From assembly GCA_937995655.1 (NCBI GenBank), contig CALKJI010000009.1, forward strand, positions 118,747 through 182,746: a stretch of 64,000 bases of DNA, in the 5' to 3' direction. The translations under genes and the position numbers were made by a program. The number at the start of each line of letters is the position of its first letter. The first letter of the stretch is position 1. The notes beneath the pieces were generated by a model, which worked only from the letters and a program-made list of their open reading frames with translations, was not told the DNA's origin and made no database searches. The DNA comes from an uncultured Pseudothermotoga sp. Lineage in GTDB: Bacteria > Thermotogota > Thermotogae > Thermotogales > DSM-5069. Positions 53,835-62,690 of the stretch are shown here, piece by piece.

Positions 53835-54880
53835 AAAGAACTCTTTTATTGCTTGAGTTCACAAGATTTGTTATAACCGTCGGCATAGCCCTTTTGATTG
53901 GTTACATATTCTTGCTTTTCATTGCCGATGAGCCCACGGAGGCTTTCAAACTTTTTCTAACAGGTCCGATGACAACTCAACGAAGGTTTTTCGAATTTCT
54001 GAACAACGCAGTACCTTTGATGATGACAGGTTTAGCACTCTCTATAGTCTTTCAGTCTAAAGTATTTAACATAGGAGCCGAAGGACAGTTGTTCTTTGGG
54101 GCCTTTGGTGCAATGATCTTTGCTTTGAAAGCTCCGCAAATTCCTTGGTTGCATCTTGTTATCACTCTGGTCGGTGCGGCCCTTTTTGGCTCGCTTTGGG
54201 CCTTCGTACCTGCGATTTTGAAGGCAAAATGGAAGGCGAGCGAGCTGGTGTCGTCCCTTATGATGAACTACATATCCTATTTTCTTGTGCTCTTTCTGGT
54301 CAATAATTACTTTCGCGATAAGACTGCCGGTGCGCTTGTCTCGTACAGATTTCCACAGAGTGCTTGGCTTTCTACTTTAAGCAGATATAGATTGAACTCC
54401 GGGCTTTTCGTAGCCGTTGCATTGTCGGTCTTGGTAGGTTGGCTACTCTATAGAACAAAATGGGGTTATCAAATAAGGGTTGTAGGAGCGAACAAGAAAT
54501 TTGGATATTACAGTGGTATTAAAACCATCAACGTCATCTTTTGGGTGCAAATCCTTTCAGGAGCAATCGCCGGACTTGCCGGTGGAATTGAGCTGACAGC
54601 CATGTATAGAAGATTCGTATGGCAATCACTACCAGGATATGGTTTTGACGGTATTATAGTGGCGATACTAGCTAGAAATAATCCGTTTCTGGTCATACCA
54701 AGTGCTTTATTCATTGCCTATTTGAGAATAGGTGCAAACATCATGGGCAGAACTACAGGGATAGCACCTGAGATAGTCGTGGTACTCCAAAGCATAATGA
54801 TTCTTTTGATCACAGCAGAAGCATTGTTAGGGAGATTTAAACAAAAGGCCGTTGCCAAAGAGGCGATGAAAAGTGAGTGA
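53831..54880 (+). CDS. Nucleoside ABC importer permease 1
   Basis: A 349-residue integral membrane subunit of the BPD_transp_2 class. It has about ten hydrophobic segments; characteristic motifs are AVPLMMTGLALSIVFQSKVFNIGAEGQLFFGA, KASELVSSLMMNYI and YRFVWQSLPGYGFDGIIVAILARNNP. Overlap with the ATPase gene is four bases and with the next permease eight. Confidence 0.93.
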   Translation: MKRTLLLLEFTRFVITVGIALLIGYIFLLFIADEPTEAFKLFLTGPMTTQRRFFEFLNNAVPLMMTGLALSIVFQSKVFNIGAEGQLFFGAFGAMIFALKAPQIPWLHLVITLVGAALFGSLWAFVPAILKAKWKASELVSSLMMNYISYFLVLFLVNNYFRDKTAGALVSYRFPQSAWLSTLSRYRLNSGLFVAVALSVLVGWLLYRTKWGYQIRVVGANKKFGYYSGIKTINVIFWVQILSGAIAGLAGGIELTAMYRRFVWQSLPGYGFDGIIVAILARNNPFLVIPSALFIAYLRIGANIMGRTTGIAPEIVVVLQSIMILLITAEALLGRFKQKAVAKEAMKSE

Positions 54881-55787
54881 TTTTCTCAATCCTCAATTTT
54901 GGTACAGTGTCATCAGAGTTTCCACACCGCTTTTTTTTGGTGTGATAGCAGCCCTTTTGAGCTCCATAACAGGAACAATAAATATAGGAATCGAAGGTAT
55001 GATGTTAATGTCCGCCTTCTGGGGGACGATAGTAGGTTCCCTTGCCCAAAATCCATGGGTAGGTCTTCTGGCTGGGATTGTTTCTTCGACGATCATGGCT
55101 GTAATTCTTGCTTATTTTCATCTTAAACTGAAAACAGATCTGGTCATTGGTGGTGTCGCTCTCAATTTACTTTCATCTGGTCTGACTGTCTTCATGCTCT
55201 ATGCAATCACTGGAGATAAAGGATCATCGGCATCATTGAAGAGCTTCATCATACCAAGGGTTGATCTTCCTCTTTTGAAAGATATTCCTTTTATTGGTAA
55301 AGTTCTGAGTGGACATAACGCACTCACTTATATAGCCATTGTTTCTGTTTTTCTAATCAATTATCTGGTCAAGAAGACACCCCTAGGCATCAGAATGAGA
55401 TCTGTTGGTCAAAACCCGGATGCTGCCGTTTCAGTAGGCATCTCTGTTACCAAGATGAAATTTCTTTCGCTCATTCTCAGTGGAATCTTTGCAGGTTTTG
55501 GTGGTGCTTTCTTGTCAATGGGCTATGTTTCATGGTTTGCTAGAGACATGACATCCGGTAGGGGATTCATTTCGATCGCTGCTCAGGCACTTGGGGGGAG
55601 TTCGGCACTTTTTGGTGCCTTCGGAGCTTTGTTGTTTGGTATAGCCGAAGCAACTGGTATTACTTTGCAGTCTTTGCGAATACCTTCTGAGATTACGAAC
55701 ATGTTACCGTTCATACTGACGATCGTTGTACTCATAATTTATGCAAGATCAAGGATTCGTTCTCACTCACGAATTCAGGAACAGTGA
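54873..55787 (+). CDS. Nucleoside ABC importer permease 2
   Basis: Second membrane subunit, 304 aa. The motif sequence TPLFFGVIAALLSSITGTINIGIEGMMLMSAFWGT near the N-terminus and GQNPDAAVSVGISVTKMKF plus YVSWFARDMTSGRGFISIAAQALGGSS mark the BPD_transp_2 class. Its final 21 bases overlap the RsuA-family gene on the other strand. Confidence 0.93.
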   Translation: MSDFLNPQFWYSVIRVSTPLFFGVIAALLSSITGTINIGIEGMMLMSAFWGTIVGSLAQNPWVGLLAGIVSSTIMAVILAYFHLKLKTDLVIGGVALNLLSSGLTVFMLYAITGDKGSSASLKSFIIPRVDLPLLKDIPFIGKVLSGHNALTYIAIVSVFLINYLVKKTPLGIRMRSVGQNPDAAVSVGISVTKMKFLSLILSGIFAGFGGAFLSMGYVSWFARDMTSGRGFISIAAQALGGSSALFGAFGALLFGIAEATGITLQSLRIPSEITNMLPFILTIVVLIIYARSRIRSHSRIQEQ

Positions 55788-56456
55788 TTCGATTTCTTCA
55801 CCAGAAAGTTCTCTAAAGTCACCTGGATTCATATCACCAAGTTCAATAGTGCCTATTCTTATTCTTTGAATTCTTGAATAATTCAAATTCAAAGCCTTCA
55901 TCATTCTTTTAACTTGATGATACTTGCCTTCACTGATCACAAGACTCAACAAATTGGGCTCTATCAGTTTCAGCTTAGCTGGTTTGAATTTCTCAGTCCC
56001 GATAGTCAGACCTCTTTCGACAACTTCGATCTTTTCCTGAGTGAGTTCTCCCTGGAACCATACGAGGTATTCTTTCTTTACATGATGTTTTGGACTTATG
56101 ATTTTGTGTATGAATATTCCATCATTTGACAGAAGTACTAAGCCTTCTACATCCTTATCCAACCTACCTGCAACTTGAAGCTCGTCTATGTACGGATGGT
56201 CAATTAGATCATAAACAGAAGCTTCATTTTCAGTTCTATCGCTGACGTATCCCACAGGTTTGTTGAGAGCCAGATAAACCATCCTGTGAGGAAGGACCAG
56301 TTTTCCATATAATTCAACGGTATCCTCTTTTGAAATGTGAGAACCTTCATCTCTCACAATAATACCATTGACAGTCACGAACCCAGATCTTATTAACTTT
56401 TTTACCTCACTTCTCGTGCCCATCTTTGCCTTCGAAAGAAATCGATCTAACCTCAA
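55767..56456 (-). CDS. RsuA/RluB-family pseudouridine synthase
   Basis: Ribosomal RNA pseudouridine synthase of 229 aa. N-terminal S4 domain (about residues 1-60: MRLDRFLSKAKMGTRSEVKKLIRSGFVTVNG), catalytic Asp in QVAGRLDKDVEGLVLLSNDG, and SEGKYHQVKRMMKALNL near the end. TTG at 56456 is the start, with GGTGA six bases before it; the first 50 bases lie inside the exporter gene upstream, suggesting translation coupling. Target uridine unknown. Confidence 0.9.
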   Translation of the reverse strand: MRLDRFLSKAKMGTRSEVKKLIRSGFVTVNGIIVRDEGSHISKEDTVELYGKLVLPHRMVYLALNKPVGYVSDRTENEASVYDLIDHPYIDELQVAGRLDKDVEGLVLLSNDGIFIHKIISPKHHVKKEYLVWFQGELTQEKIEVVERGLTIGTEKFKPAKLKLIEPNLLSLVISEGKYHQVKRMMKALNLNYSRIQRIRIGTIELGDMNPGDFRELSGEEIESLFLNS

Positions 56457-58473
56457 ATTTCTTCACCATCTTTTCTATTATAAGTGGCTGAGAAAATATC
56501 GTGAATGACACTCCAAAGGCGATTCCAAAAGAAAGAAGAAGTGATACATTCCTGAACAAGGCAAGCTTTGAAAGGGACATCACCAGAAAACCAGCAATCA
56601 GCCCAAGAGCATTTGTGAGAACGGGCATACCAATGTTCTCGATTGTTTTCGAGACTGTCCTTGTTGTTTTCAAATCGTGTGCCAGATGTATGGAATAATC
56701 TACCACAAGACCCACTAATATGCTAGCAACAATTGATGTTGCAATATCCAACTTGAGCTTCATGAGATAGATAAAAACAAAATTGAAAAGAGCCGTCAAA
56801 AGAACAGGAACGACTATAACCACTGAAAAACTAATATTTCTGAAGGCGATAATTATTGAAACGAAGATCAAGATTAGCGACGTGATCAAACTTTGCAATT
56901 GACTCCTCAGTATTTGAGAGTTTATTTGATCTACAATGAATGATGTGCTCGCTATAGTGAATTTGTATTCCGTGTAATCTTTCAGTTGTTCATACAATGC
57001 TTTTTTTACCTTTCCCGCCTGCCTATAGGCCTCATCAGTGATGTTTGCAACTATTCTTATCGTTTTGCCATCGATAACGAAGTAGCTTATAGCTGGCTGC
57101 ATTCGTGACAATATCACAAGCGTAGGAACTGGATAGGAGCTTGGGAACTGAACCGATGCTACCCCTGTCACACTACCAATTCGCTCAAGTATTTGCTTGA
57201 TGTTTTCAGAATCTTTGACGGTGAAGAAACTACTCTTTTCCATCATTATATAAACTGGTTCGCGGTAGGAGAACTCTTCGGTAAGAATCTTCAGAGCCTG
57301 ACCAATTTGACTATTTTTAGTAAAGTAAGAAGCCTGGTCCATCCCAATCTCTATCTTCGGAATGACAAAGGGTGAGATCGCGCAAGCAACGATTACTGAA
57401 TAAATCAAAATCTTACCTACGAGGGCATTGTTCATCTTGAAGGAAAAAGTGTTGACGTATTCTTTTTTTTCGTCATAGAAAAGTTCATAGCCAGCGGTGA
57501 AAAGTATCAGAAAAATCAGCGCAAGCCCTGATGAAACCATCACACCGAGTTGCTTGAAGGCTGTTATCTTTACAAACAGAAAGGAGAGAAAACCAATGGC
57601 TGTAGTAAACATGGAGAAGAAAATAGGTCTGAACATCTTCTTTCTTACGTCCCTGCCAAAGCGGACTATGCCGTTGTAAAAATGTAGTCCATAAGCGGAA
57701 CCTATGACGAGCAGGAAACTGACGCACATCACCGTCATCACATTCAATTGAACTTTGAACAGTGTAGAAAAACCATAAACTATTATTGTTGCAATCAACG
57801 GGATCACAAGAGAAAAAAGACTTGCCTTCAAAGAACGTGTTTGAACCCAGAAAACTATCAGAATTGTCAAAAACATTAGCAAAGGATACACCAAAATCTG
57901 CCGTATGATTTCATTGAAAAGGTGGTCATTTATCACTATTTGCCCAAAAACAAGTGGTGATAGAGCTCCATGGTTTTTTAATACGTTGTCTATCCTTTTG
58001 AGAACGATCTTGGGATCATGGGAAGGTGAGAGTATACAATTGAGCAGTAAATACTTTCCATCTTTGGAAATGAACGACCTTGACTCTGGATCTTCTGTGA
58101 TCTTTTCACTGATATTATTTCCATTAAAATAGGGTGTTTTGAATACATAATTTACAACACTAAGAACCATTTTGATACCTTCCAATTTTGACAAGTCGTT
58201 CTGCAGATCGATAATCTTTTTAACCTCTTGTGATTGGAAAAATGTTTTATCTGAATGAAGTATCACGACAATCTGTGTTCCATCGGAGAACTTTTCAGAA
58301 ATATTGAGAAGATCTTTCAGATCTTGGTTTTCAATCTGTTCAAGTGTCACACCTGGCTTGTATCCAGGTAAAAAAACCAGATAGTCGGCGTTGATCTTTA
58401 ACTTAAAGAAAGCAAGAAAACTAAAGAAAATTGCAAGTATCAGAAAGAAAACTGTCACGCTGTATCTTTTCAT
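56407..58473 (-). CDS. MMPL/RND-superfamily exporter
   Basis: A 688-residue membrane protein with two RND halves. A first membrane helix (about residues 5-27), an outer loop of about 155 residues, five helices (about 190-345), a linker helix at about 355-375, a second outer loop, and five final helices. Motifs GSAYGLHFYNGIVRFGRDVRKKMFRPIFFSMFTTAIGFLSF and LVVDYSIHLAHD resemble HpnN/MMPL transporters that move lipids or hydrophobic compounds. GGAGGAGTTG precedes the ATG at 58473. Confidence 0.88.
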   Translation of the reverse strand: MKRYSVTVFFLILAIFFSFLAFFKLKINADYLVFLPGYKPGVTLEQIENQDLKDLLNISEKFSDGTQIVVILHSDKTFFQSQEVKKIIDLQNDLSKLEGIKMVLSVVNYVFKTPYFNGNNISEKITEDPESRSFISKDGKYLLLNCILSPSHDPKIVLKRIDNVLKNHGALSPLVFGQIVINDHLFNEIIRQILVYPLLMFLTILIVFWVQTRSLKASLFSLVIPLIATIIVYGFSTLFKVQLNVMTVMCVSFLLVIGSAYGLHFYNGIVRFGRDVRKKMFRPIFFSMFTTAIGFLSFLFVKITAFKQLGVMVSSGLALIFLILFTAGYELFYDEKKEYVNTFSFKMNNALVGKILIYSVIVACAISPFVIPKIEIGMDQASYFTKNSQIGQALKILTEEFSYREPVYIMMEKSSFFTVKDSENIKQILERIGSVTGVASVQFPSSYPVPTLVILSRMQPAISYFVIDGKTIRIVANITDEAYRQAGKVKKALYEQLKDYTEYKFTIASTSFIVDQINSQILRSQLQSLITSLILIFVSIIIAFRNISFSVVIVVPVLLTALFNFVFIYLMKLKLDIATSIVASILVGLVVDYSIHLAHDLKTTRTVSKTIENIGMPVLTNALGLIAGFLVMSLSKLALFRNVSLLLSFGIAFGVSFTIFSQPLIIEKMVKKFEVRSISFEGKDGHEK

Positions 58474-58493
58474 GCAACTCCTCCAATGTGAGA

Positions 58494-58499
58494 ATTATA
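58494..58499 (-). promoter_or_regulatory. -10 element for the exporter gene
   Basis: TATAAT on the minus strand, 20 bases upstream of the start codon of the exporter. A -35 is not obvious, so the call rests on the -10 and position. Confidence 0.35.
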
Positions 58500-58588
58500 C
58501 AGAATGTATCTATGAGATTATATAGTTAAATATTTTAACAGTCAAGATATTTTATCAATAAGAGACGGTGACAGTTTTCTCCCAGAGA

Positions 58589-60586
58589 TCATTTGAGGTA
58601 CTTATTGAACCAGTCCGTGATTTCTTTCAATCTTCTCAGTCTGTGCTTTGGCTTTCCGCTTCGGCTTAACTCATGATTTTCACCTTTAAATATCACCAAT
58701 TTTGAGTCGACACCATGGTATTTCAATGATGTAAACATTTGAATTGCCTCTGCAAGCCAACATCTGTAATCTTCGTCTGAATGGATGAACAAAGTTGGTG
58801 TCTTCACACAGTTGGCATACTTCATTGGTGAATGCCACCAGAGTTTTTCAAAATTACTCCAGGGCGTTCCAAGGTGCTGATCTGGCACAAAAAAGTATCC
58901 AATATCTGTTGTGCCAAACTTGGAAATCCAGTTTGCTATGCTCCTTTGTGAAACGGCTGCTCTAAAACGATCGGTCTGACCAATGATCCAGTTTGTCATA
59001 TAGCCACCATAGGATCCTCCTGTGACACCCATTCTTTGTTCATCTATGAAGGAAAATCTCTTGATCGATTCATCCACAAAATTCATCAAATCCTCATAGT
59101 CAATTGTTCCGTACCTTCCTCTTATATCCGCAAATGTGTTACCTCTCCCATCGCTTCCTCTGGGGTTGGTGTACAAAACAACGTATCCTTCATTTGCCCA
59201 TAGTTGCATCTCATGGAAAAAGACTTCACCATAGACCGTCTTTGGTCCTCCGTGAATATCTAAGATACTGGGATATTTCTTTAAGGGATCAAAATCCACT
59301 GGCTTGAGAATCCATCCCTCAAGGATAGAACCGTCATTTGTTACAAACTCAAACCTTTCTGGCTTAGATACAGTCTTTTCTCTATGAACCCAGTCATTGA
59401 AAAATGTAACCTTTCTTTCTTCACCATCGACGAGCTCATAAAGTTCCTGCAGATACATGTCCTTGAGACCTACGAAAACAACTTTGCCATTGATAACATC
59501 AAAACCATCCACAGAGCCATTATCCCTGGTGAGCCTTTCTATCTTTCCACTCAAGCCCACTCTGTTAAGAAATGAGCTGTGCCATTCTGTGGTGATAAAG
59601 TACAAATATTCACCATCGACTTTGTTGATTCTATTGTTTCCATACCTACAGTCTGAATTCACGCTGTTGTGCAGACTCAGGTCAAAGTTTGGTGTGAGGC
59701 AGGCCACTTGACTGGTCTTTGGATCTAAAAGGTAAAATTTAGGGTTCTCATTGATCCCATAATTCTTCATATTGCTACCAGTGAAGATCACCAAATCTTT
59801 CATGAAGTATGCAAAGTTATAATCAAAGGTATCTTCATGAGTGAGCTTTGACAATTTTCCATCTAAGATATTGTAAAGATAAAGGTCTGATCGTATTTCC
59901 ATCTTGTCCTTGAAAGAATTTGCTATGAATAATAGCTTCGTCTTGTCCTCGTTCAGTGAAAAGTTTTCCACATTTGTGAATTCATCTGTAATTGGTAACA
60001 GTGACAGTGTTTGTAGGTCAAAGAGGAATAATCTGATTCTCTTTTTGTTGGTGAATCCACCTCCGTTGGACCAAAAGGGTATTTCATCCAGAATTTGATA
60101 ATCTTTCTCTTCCTTTAGTTTCTTCAGGTACTCTTCCTTTTCCTTTTCACCCATTTTGGAGATGTCCATCATGTTGTTATCATAAATGGCTGTTAGAACA
60201 AATTGGTTCTGGTTCAATTTTTCAATCCTTGTTACAATCGCGGGTATTTCAAAGGCTTTTGCAGCCTCCCCACCAAAGATGTCGATTCTGTAAAAAATCG
60301 TGAATGGTTCTCCAGCTTCTTTCCTTTTCTTATCTTTCTCTTCCCTCAAACTTGAAAACAATAATGTTTGCTCATCAAACCATATGAATATTTTTTCTTG
60401 GCCAAAGGTCGTGAGTTGTCTGGTATTTTTTTTTGAAAGTTCATAAAGCCAGATTGTTGAATGATATCCGTTCTCATCTAAGTCGCTCTCATGAGCCATA
60501 AAAGCCAAACTTTCCCCATTCGGTGAGAATGTAGGATTTGACAGGAATTTGTACCTCAGAAAATCATCGATTTTCAACCTTTCCAT
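58589..60586 (-). CDS. S9-family prolyl oligopeptidase/acylaminoacyl peptidase
   Basis: A 665-residue peptidase. The N-terminal two-thirds is a beta-propeller (about residues 10-390) that limits access to peptides; the alpha/beta-hydrolase domain (about 400-660) has the catalytic Ser in MGVTGGSYGGYMTNWIIGQ, Asp in FIHSDEDYRC and His in FKGENHELSRSG. It is probably cytoplasmic, since no signal peptide is seen. ATG at 60586 follows AAAGGAGCTGAT; the open frame continues 16 codons upstream. It may break down peptides brought in by the family-5 importer. Confidence 0.92.
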   Translation of the reverse strand: MERLKIDDFLRYKFLSNPTFSPNGESLAFMAHESDLDENGYHSTIWLYELSKKNTRQLTTFGQEKIFIWFDEQTLLFSSLREEKDKKRKEAGEPFTIFYRIDIFGGEAAKAFEIPAIVTRIEKLNQNQFVLTAIYDNNMMDISKMGEKEKEEYLKKLKEEKDYQILDEIPFWSNGGGFTNKKRIRLFLFDLQTLSLLPITDEFTNVENFSLNEDKTKLLFIANSFKDKMEIRSDLYLYNILDGKLSKLTHEDTFDYNFAYFMKDLVIFTGSNMKNYGINENPKFYLLDPKTSQVACLTPNFDLSLHNSVNSDCRYGNNRINKVDGEYLYFITTEWHSSFLNRVGLSGKIERLTRDNGSVDGFDVINGKVVFVGLKDMYLQELYELVDGEERKVTFFNDWVHREKTVSKPERFEFVTNDGSILEGWILKPVDFDPLKKYPSILDIHGGPKTVYGEVFFHEMQLWANEGYVVLYTNPRGSDGRGNTFADIRGRYGTIDYEDLMNFVDESIKRFSFIDEQRMGVTGGSYGGYMTNWIIGQTDRFRAAVSQRSIANWISKFGTTDIGYFFVPDQHLGTPWSNFEKLWWHSPMKYANCVKTPTLFIHSDEDYRCWLAEAIQMFTSLKYHGVDSKLVIFKGENHELSRSGKPKHRLRRLKEITDWFNKYLK

Positions 60587-61057
60587 AGGATCAGCTCCTT
60601 TTGTTCGCTTATAGTACAATTTAAATTCTATCATCGATTAAACGAAAAAGGTCACCATGAATATCGTGGGATTAAGACAAATTCACAAACAGTTATGCAT
60701 ACAGAACAAACCACAAAGATAAGTCGTTTTGAATCTCACGTTGGGAATACGGCTTTTCAGTCTTTGTATAATATATTCAGCAAGAGTATCCCACGAAATT
60801 TTCCCATACTGCTGTGTGAAGTCGTCATTAATCTAAATGAAGGATAGTTCAAAGATCTATATTTTGAAATTGAAATACACATGGTTTTTGACTTTCGGCA
60901 AGGAAAACTTCATGGACAACAAGAAAAGATTGAAAGTGGTAACGGTCGCAGCAACTCTCAAAACATCGGATCAACGTAACTTTAGAATGAGAAATGCGAT
61001 ATTTTCTCGAATTGTTCATCCACTCTCAAAGTATATAATACATCATCTTAAAGACAC
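60587..61057. other. Long noncoding stretch
   Basis: About 470 bases between the S9 peptidase start and the trpB2 promoter. It holds the nested inverted repeats described at 60659-60801. The only open frame of note (60837-61061, 74 codons) has no ribosome site and a composition unlike the neighbours, so I do not call it. Nothing else recognised. Confidence 0.45.
60659..60801. ncRNA. Candidate structured RNA (strand unclear)
   Basis: Nested complementary segments: GAAT-A-TCGTGGGAT (60659-60672) with ATCCCACGA-A-ATTT (60788-60801), 13 bp with one A-A mismatch; ACAAAGA (60713-60719) with TCTTTGT (60761-60767); AAGTCGT (60721-60727) with ACGGCTT (60749-60755, one G-U); and TCTC/GGGA at the tip. 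Between the outer and second stems is a bubble of about 40 by 20 bases. The shape recalls 6S RNA but no known consensus was recognised. On the minus strand T5 follows at 60650-60646 after GGTGACC. Confidence 0.4.
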
Positions 61058-61086
61058 TTGACTTTGTCCCATATTGGGTGTAATAT
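61058..61086 (+). promoter_or_regulatory. Promoter of the trpB2 leader with overlapping inverted repeat
   Basis: TTGACT (61058-61063), 17-base spacer, TAATAT (61081-61086). The start point would be near 61093. An inverted repeat TTGGGT (61074-61079) and ACCCAA (61090-61095) straddles the -10, a possible repressor site in addition to attenuation. Confidence 0.7.
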
Positions 61087-61109
61087 GTTACCCAAAGAGG
61101 TGCAGTGGC

Positions 61110-61193
61110 TTGAAAGTATTCTATAGTGACTCGTTTCTTGGTCAGACCGTAAACAATCAATGGTGGTGGTATTGCCCCGATTCGGTGGGGTAA
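61110..61193 (+). CDS. trpL: Trp leader peptide (27 codons, WWW at 18-20)
   Basis: A short open frame too small for normal gene finders. TTG at 61110 has AAAGAGGTG seven bases upstream. Codons 18-20 (61161-61169) are TGG TGG TGG, then Tyr, Cys, Pro, and the frame ends with TAA at 61191-61193. Three Trp codons in a row just before competing RNA stems and a terminator, in front of a tryptophan synthase gene, define a leader peptide. It serves as a sensor: scarce charged tRNA-Trp stalls the ribosome here. Confidence 0.85.
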   Translation: MKVFYSDSFLGQTVNNQWWWYCPDSVG

Positions 61194-61256
61194 TACCACT
61201 GTTGTTTTACTACACCGAATTGGGGCTCTCTTTAAAGTTAAGAGAGCCCCTTTTTA
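61167..61256 (+). promoter_or_regulatory. Tryptophan attenuator (antiterminator/terminator)
   Basis: Three alternative pairings. Segment 61167-61178 pairs with 61187-61198 (TGGTATTGCCCC with GGGGTAATACCA, one mismatch). Segment 61175-61187 (CCCCGATTCGGTG) pairs with 61213-61225 (CACCGAATTGGGG), 13 bp with one G-U: the antiterminator. Segment 61222-61232 (GGGGCTCTCTT) pairs with 61240-61250 (AAGAGAGCCCC), 11 perfect bp, and is followed by T5: the terminator. The GGGG at 61222-61225 is used by both, so they exclude each other. A ribosome stalled on the Trp codons would free the antiterminator strand. Confidence 0.85.
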
Positions 61257-61282
61257 TTTTCAAATCATTTGGAGGTGATCTT

Positions 61283-62551
61283 ATGAGAATTAGGGTGGAT
61301 TTGAAAGTCGATGAAATGCCAAAGTGTTGGTACAACGTTTTGGCTGATCTTGAATTTAAACTCGATCCTCCACTCGATCCAAAAACGAAGCAACCTATTT
61401 CGCCAGATGCACTCTCTGCGATCTTTCCGATGCCATTGATTGAGCAAGAGGTCAGCGACAAGCGTGAAATACCTATCCCAGAACCAGTCCTGGAAGAATA
61501 TGCCGTCTTCAGGCCGACACCTTTGTTTAGAGCAACCTATCTTGAAGAGTTCTTACAAACTCCGGCCAGAATCTACTACAAATACGAAGGTGTAAGTCCT
61601 ACAGGAAGTCATAAAACAAACACAGCCCTCGCTCAAGCTTACTATAACAAAATCTCTGGCACAGAGAGGCTTGTGACCGAGACTGGAGCAGGGCAGTGGG
61701 GAAGTGCCCTAAGCTATTCTGGAGCAAAGTTTGGTCTGAAGGTGAATGTTTTTATGGTGAAGATCAGTTATGAGCAGAAACCTATGCGCAAGTACTTGAT
61801 GAAACTTTTCGGTGGTGATGTGGTACCAAGTCCCAGTGACCGTACAAAGTTTGGTAGATCGTTACTCGAGGAAAATGGTGACATGCCAGGGAGTCTTGGG
61901 ATCGCAATTAGTGAAGCGATAGAATTTGCCCTTTCAGATTCAAAGACAAAATACTCACTGGGAAGCGTTTTGAACCATGTTTTGTTACACCAAACAGTTA
62001 TAGGTTTGGAAATCAAGAAGCAACTGTCGGTATTGAATGAAAAACCAGATGTTGTTATCGGTTGTCACGGTGGTGGTTCCAATTTTGGCGGCACGATTTT
62101 GCCATTCGTACCAGACAAACTTTCTGGGAAAAATATCAAACTTCTGGCGTGTGAACCAACTGCCTGTCCCTCTCTGACGCAAGGTCGTTATGAGTACGAT
62201 TTTGGCGACACTGCTGGTATGACACCCTTGTTGAAGATGTACACCTTGGGAAAGGATTTCATTCCACCAAAGATTCACGCTGGTGGTTTACGTTATCATG
62301 GTGCCGCACCGATAGTCTCTAGATTGGTTAAGGAAGGTCTTGTTCAGGCAATCGCTCTGGATCAGGATGAGGTTTTTGAAGCAGCCAAATTATTTTCCAG
62401 ATTGGAAGGTATCGTCCCTGCGCCAGAAAGCTCCTATGCTATCGCCGGAGCAATCAGAGAGGCTAAAAAGGCAAAGCAAGAAAAAGTCGAAAAGGTCATC
62501 GTTTTCAACCTCAGCGGACATGGATTGTTCGATCTGACTGCCTACGTCTAA
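61283..62551 (+). CDS. trpB2: Tryptophan synthase beta chain, TrpB2 type
   Basis: PLP enzyme making tryptophan from indole and serine, 422 aa. TrpB2 marks are the extra N-terminal region (about residues 1-70) and the sequence [15 protein letters not shown]; the PLP Lys is in [18 protein letters not shown], then [27 protein letters not shown] and [12 protein letters not shown]. TrpB2 usually lacks an alpha partner and may rescue indole. ATG at 61283 follows GGAGGTGATCTT. Expression is controlled by the leader described above. Confidence 0.95.
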   Translation: MRIRVDLKVDEMPKCWYNVLADLEFKLDPPLDPKTKQPISPDALSAIFPMPLIEQEVSDKREIPIPEPVLEEYAVFRPTPLFRATYLEEFLQTPARIYYKYEGVSPTGSHKTNTALAQAYYNKISGTERLVTETGAGQWGSALSYSGAKFGLKVNVFMVKISYEQKPMRKYLMKLFGGDVVPSPSDRTKFGRSLLEENGDMPGSLGIAISEAIEFALSDSKTKYSLGSVLNHVLLHQTVIGLEIKKQLSVLNEKPDVVIGCHGGGSNFGGTILPFVPDKLSGKNIKLLACEPTACPSLTQGRYEYDFGDTAGMTPLLKMYTLGKDFIPPKIHAGGLRYHGAAPIVSRLVKEGLVQAIALDQDEVFEAAKLFSRLEGIVPAPESSYAIAGAIREAKKAKQEKVEKVIVFNLSGHGLFDLTAYV

Positions 62552-62563
62552 TTACCTCCCCTT

Positions 62564-62594
62564 GGGGTGAGTATGGCTCACCCCTTCCTGTCTT
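62564..62594 (+). terminator. Terminator after trpB2
   Basis: GGGGTGAG (62564-62571), loop TATGG, CTCACCCC (62577-62584), then TTCCTGTCTTTT. Perfect 8-bp stem 13 bases after the stop codon. Confidence 0.8.
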
Positions 62595-62690
62595 TTCAGC
62601 ATATTTTGAGTTTATTTTTAGTGAATTATCAGGAATTTATCAATATTTTTTCAATACTCTTGATAGAGTGTTAATCAGGAGGTTGTGAGA

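Noticed and set aside
60837..61061. A 74-codon open frame on the plus strand upstream of trpB2
   Set aside because: No ribosome site, no recognisable domain, basic and Lys/Ile-rich composition expected from noncoding AT-rich DNA; it also runs into the trpB2 promoter.
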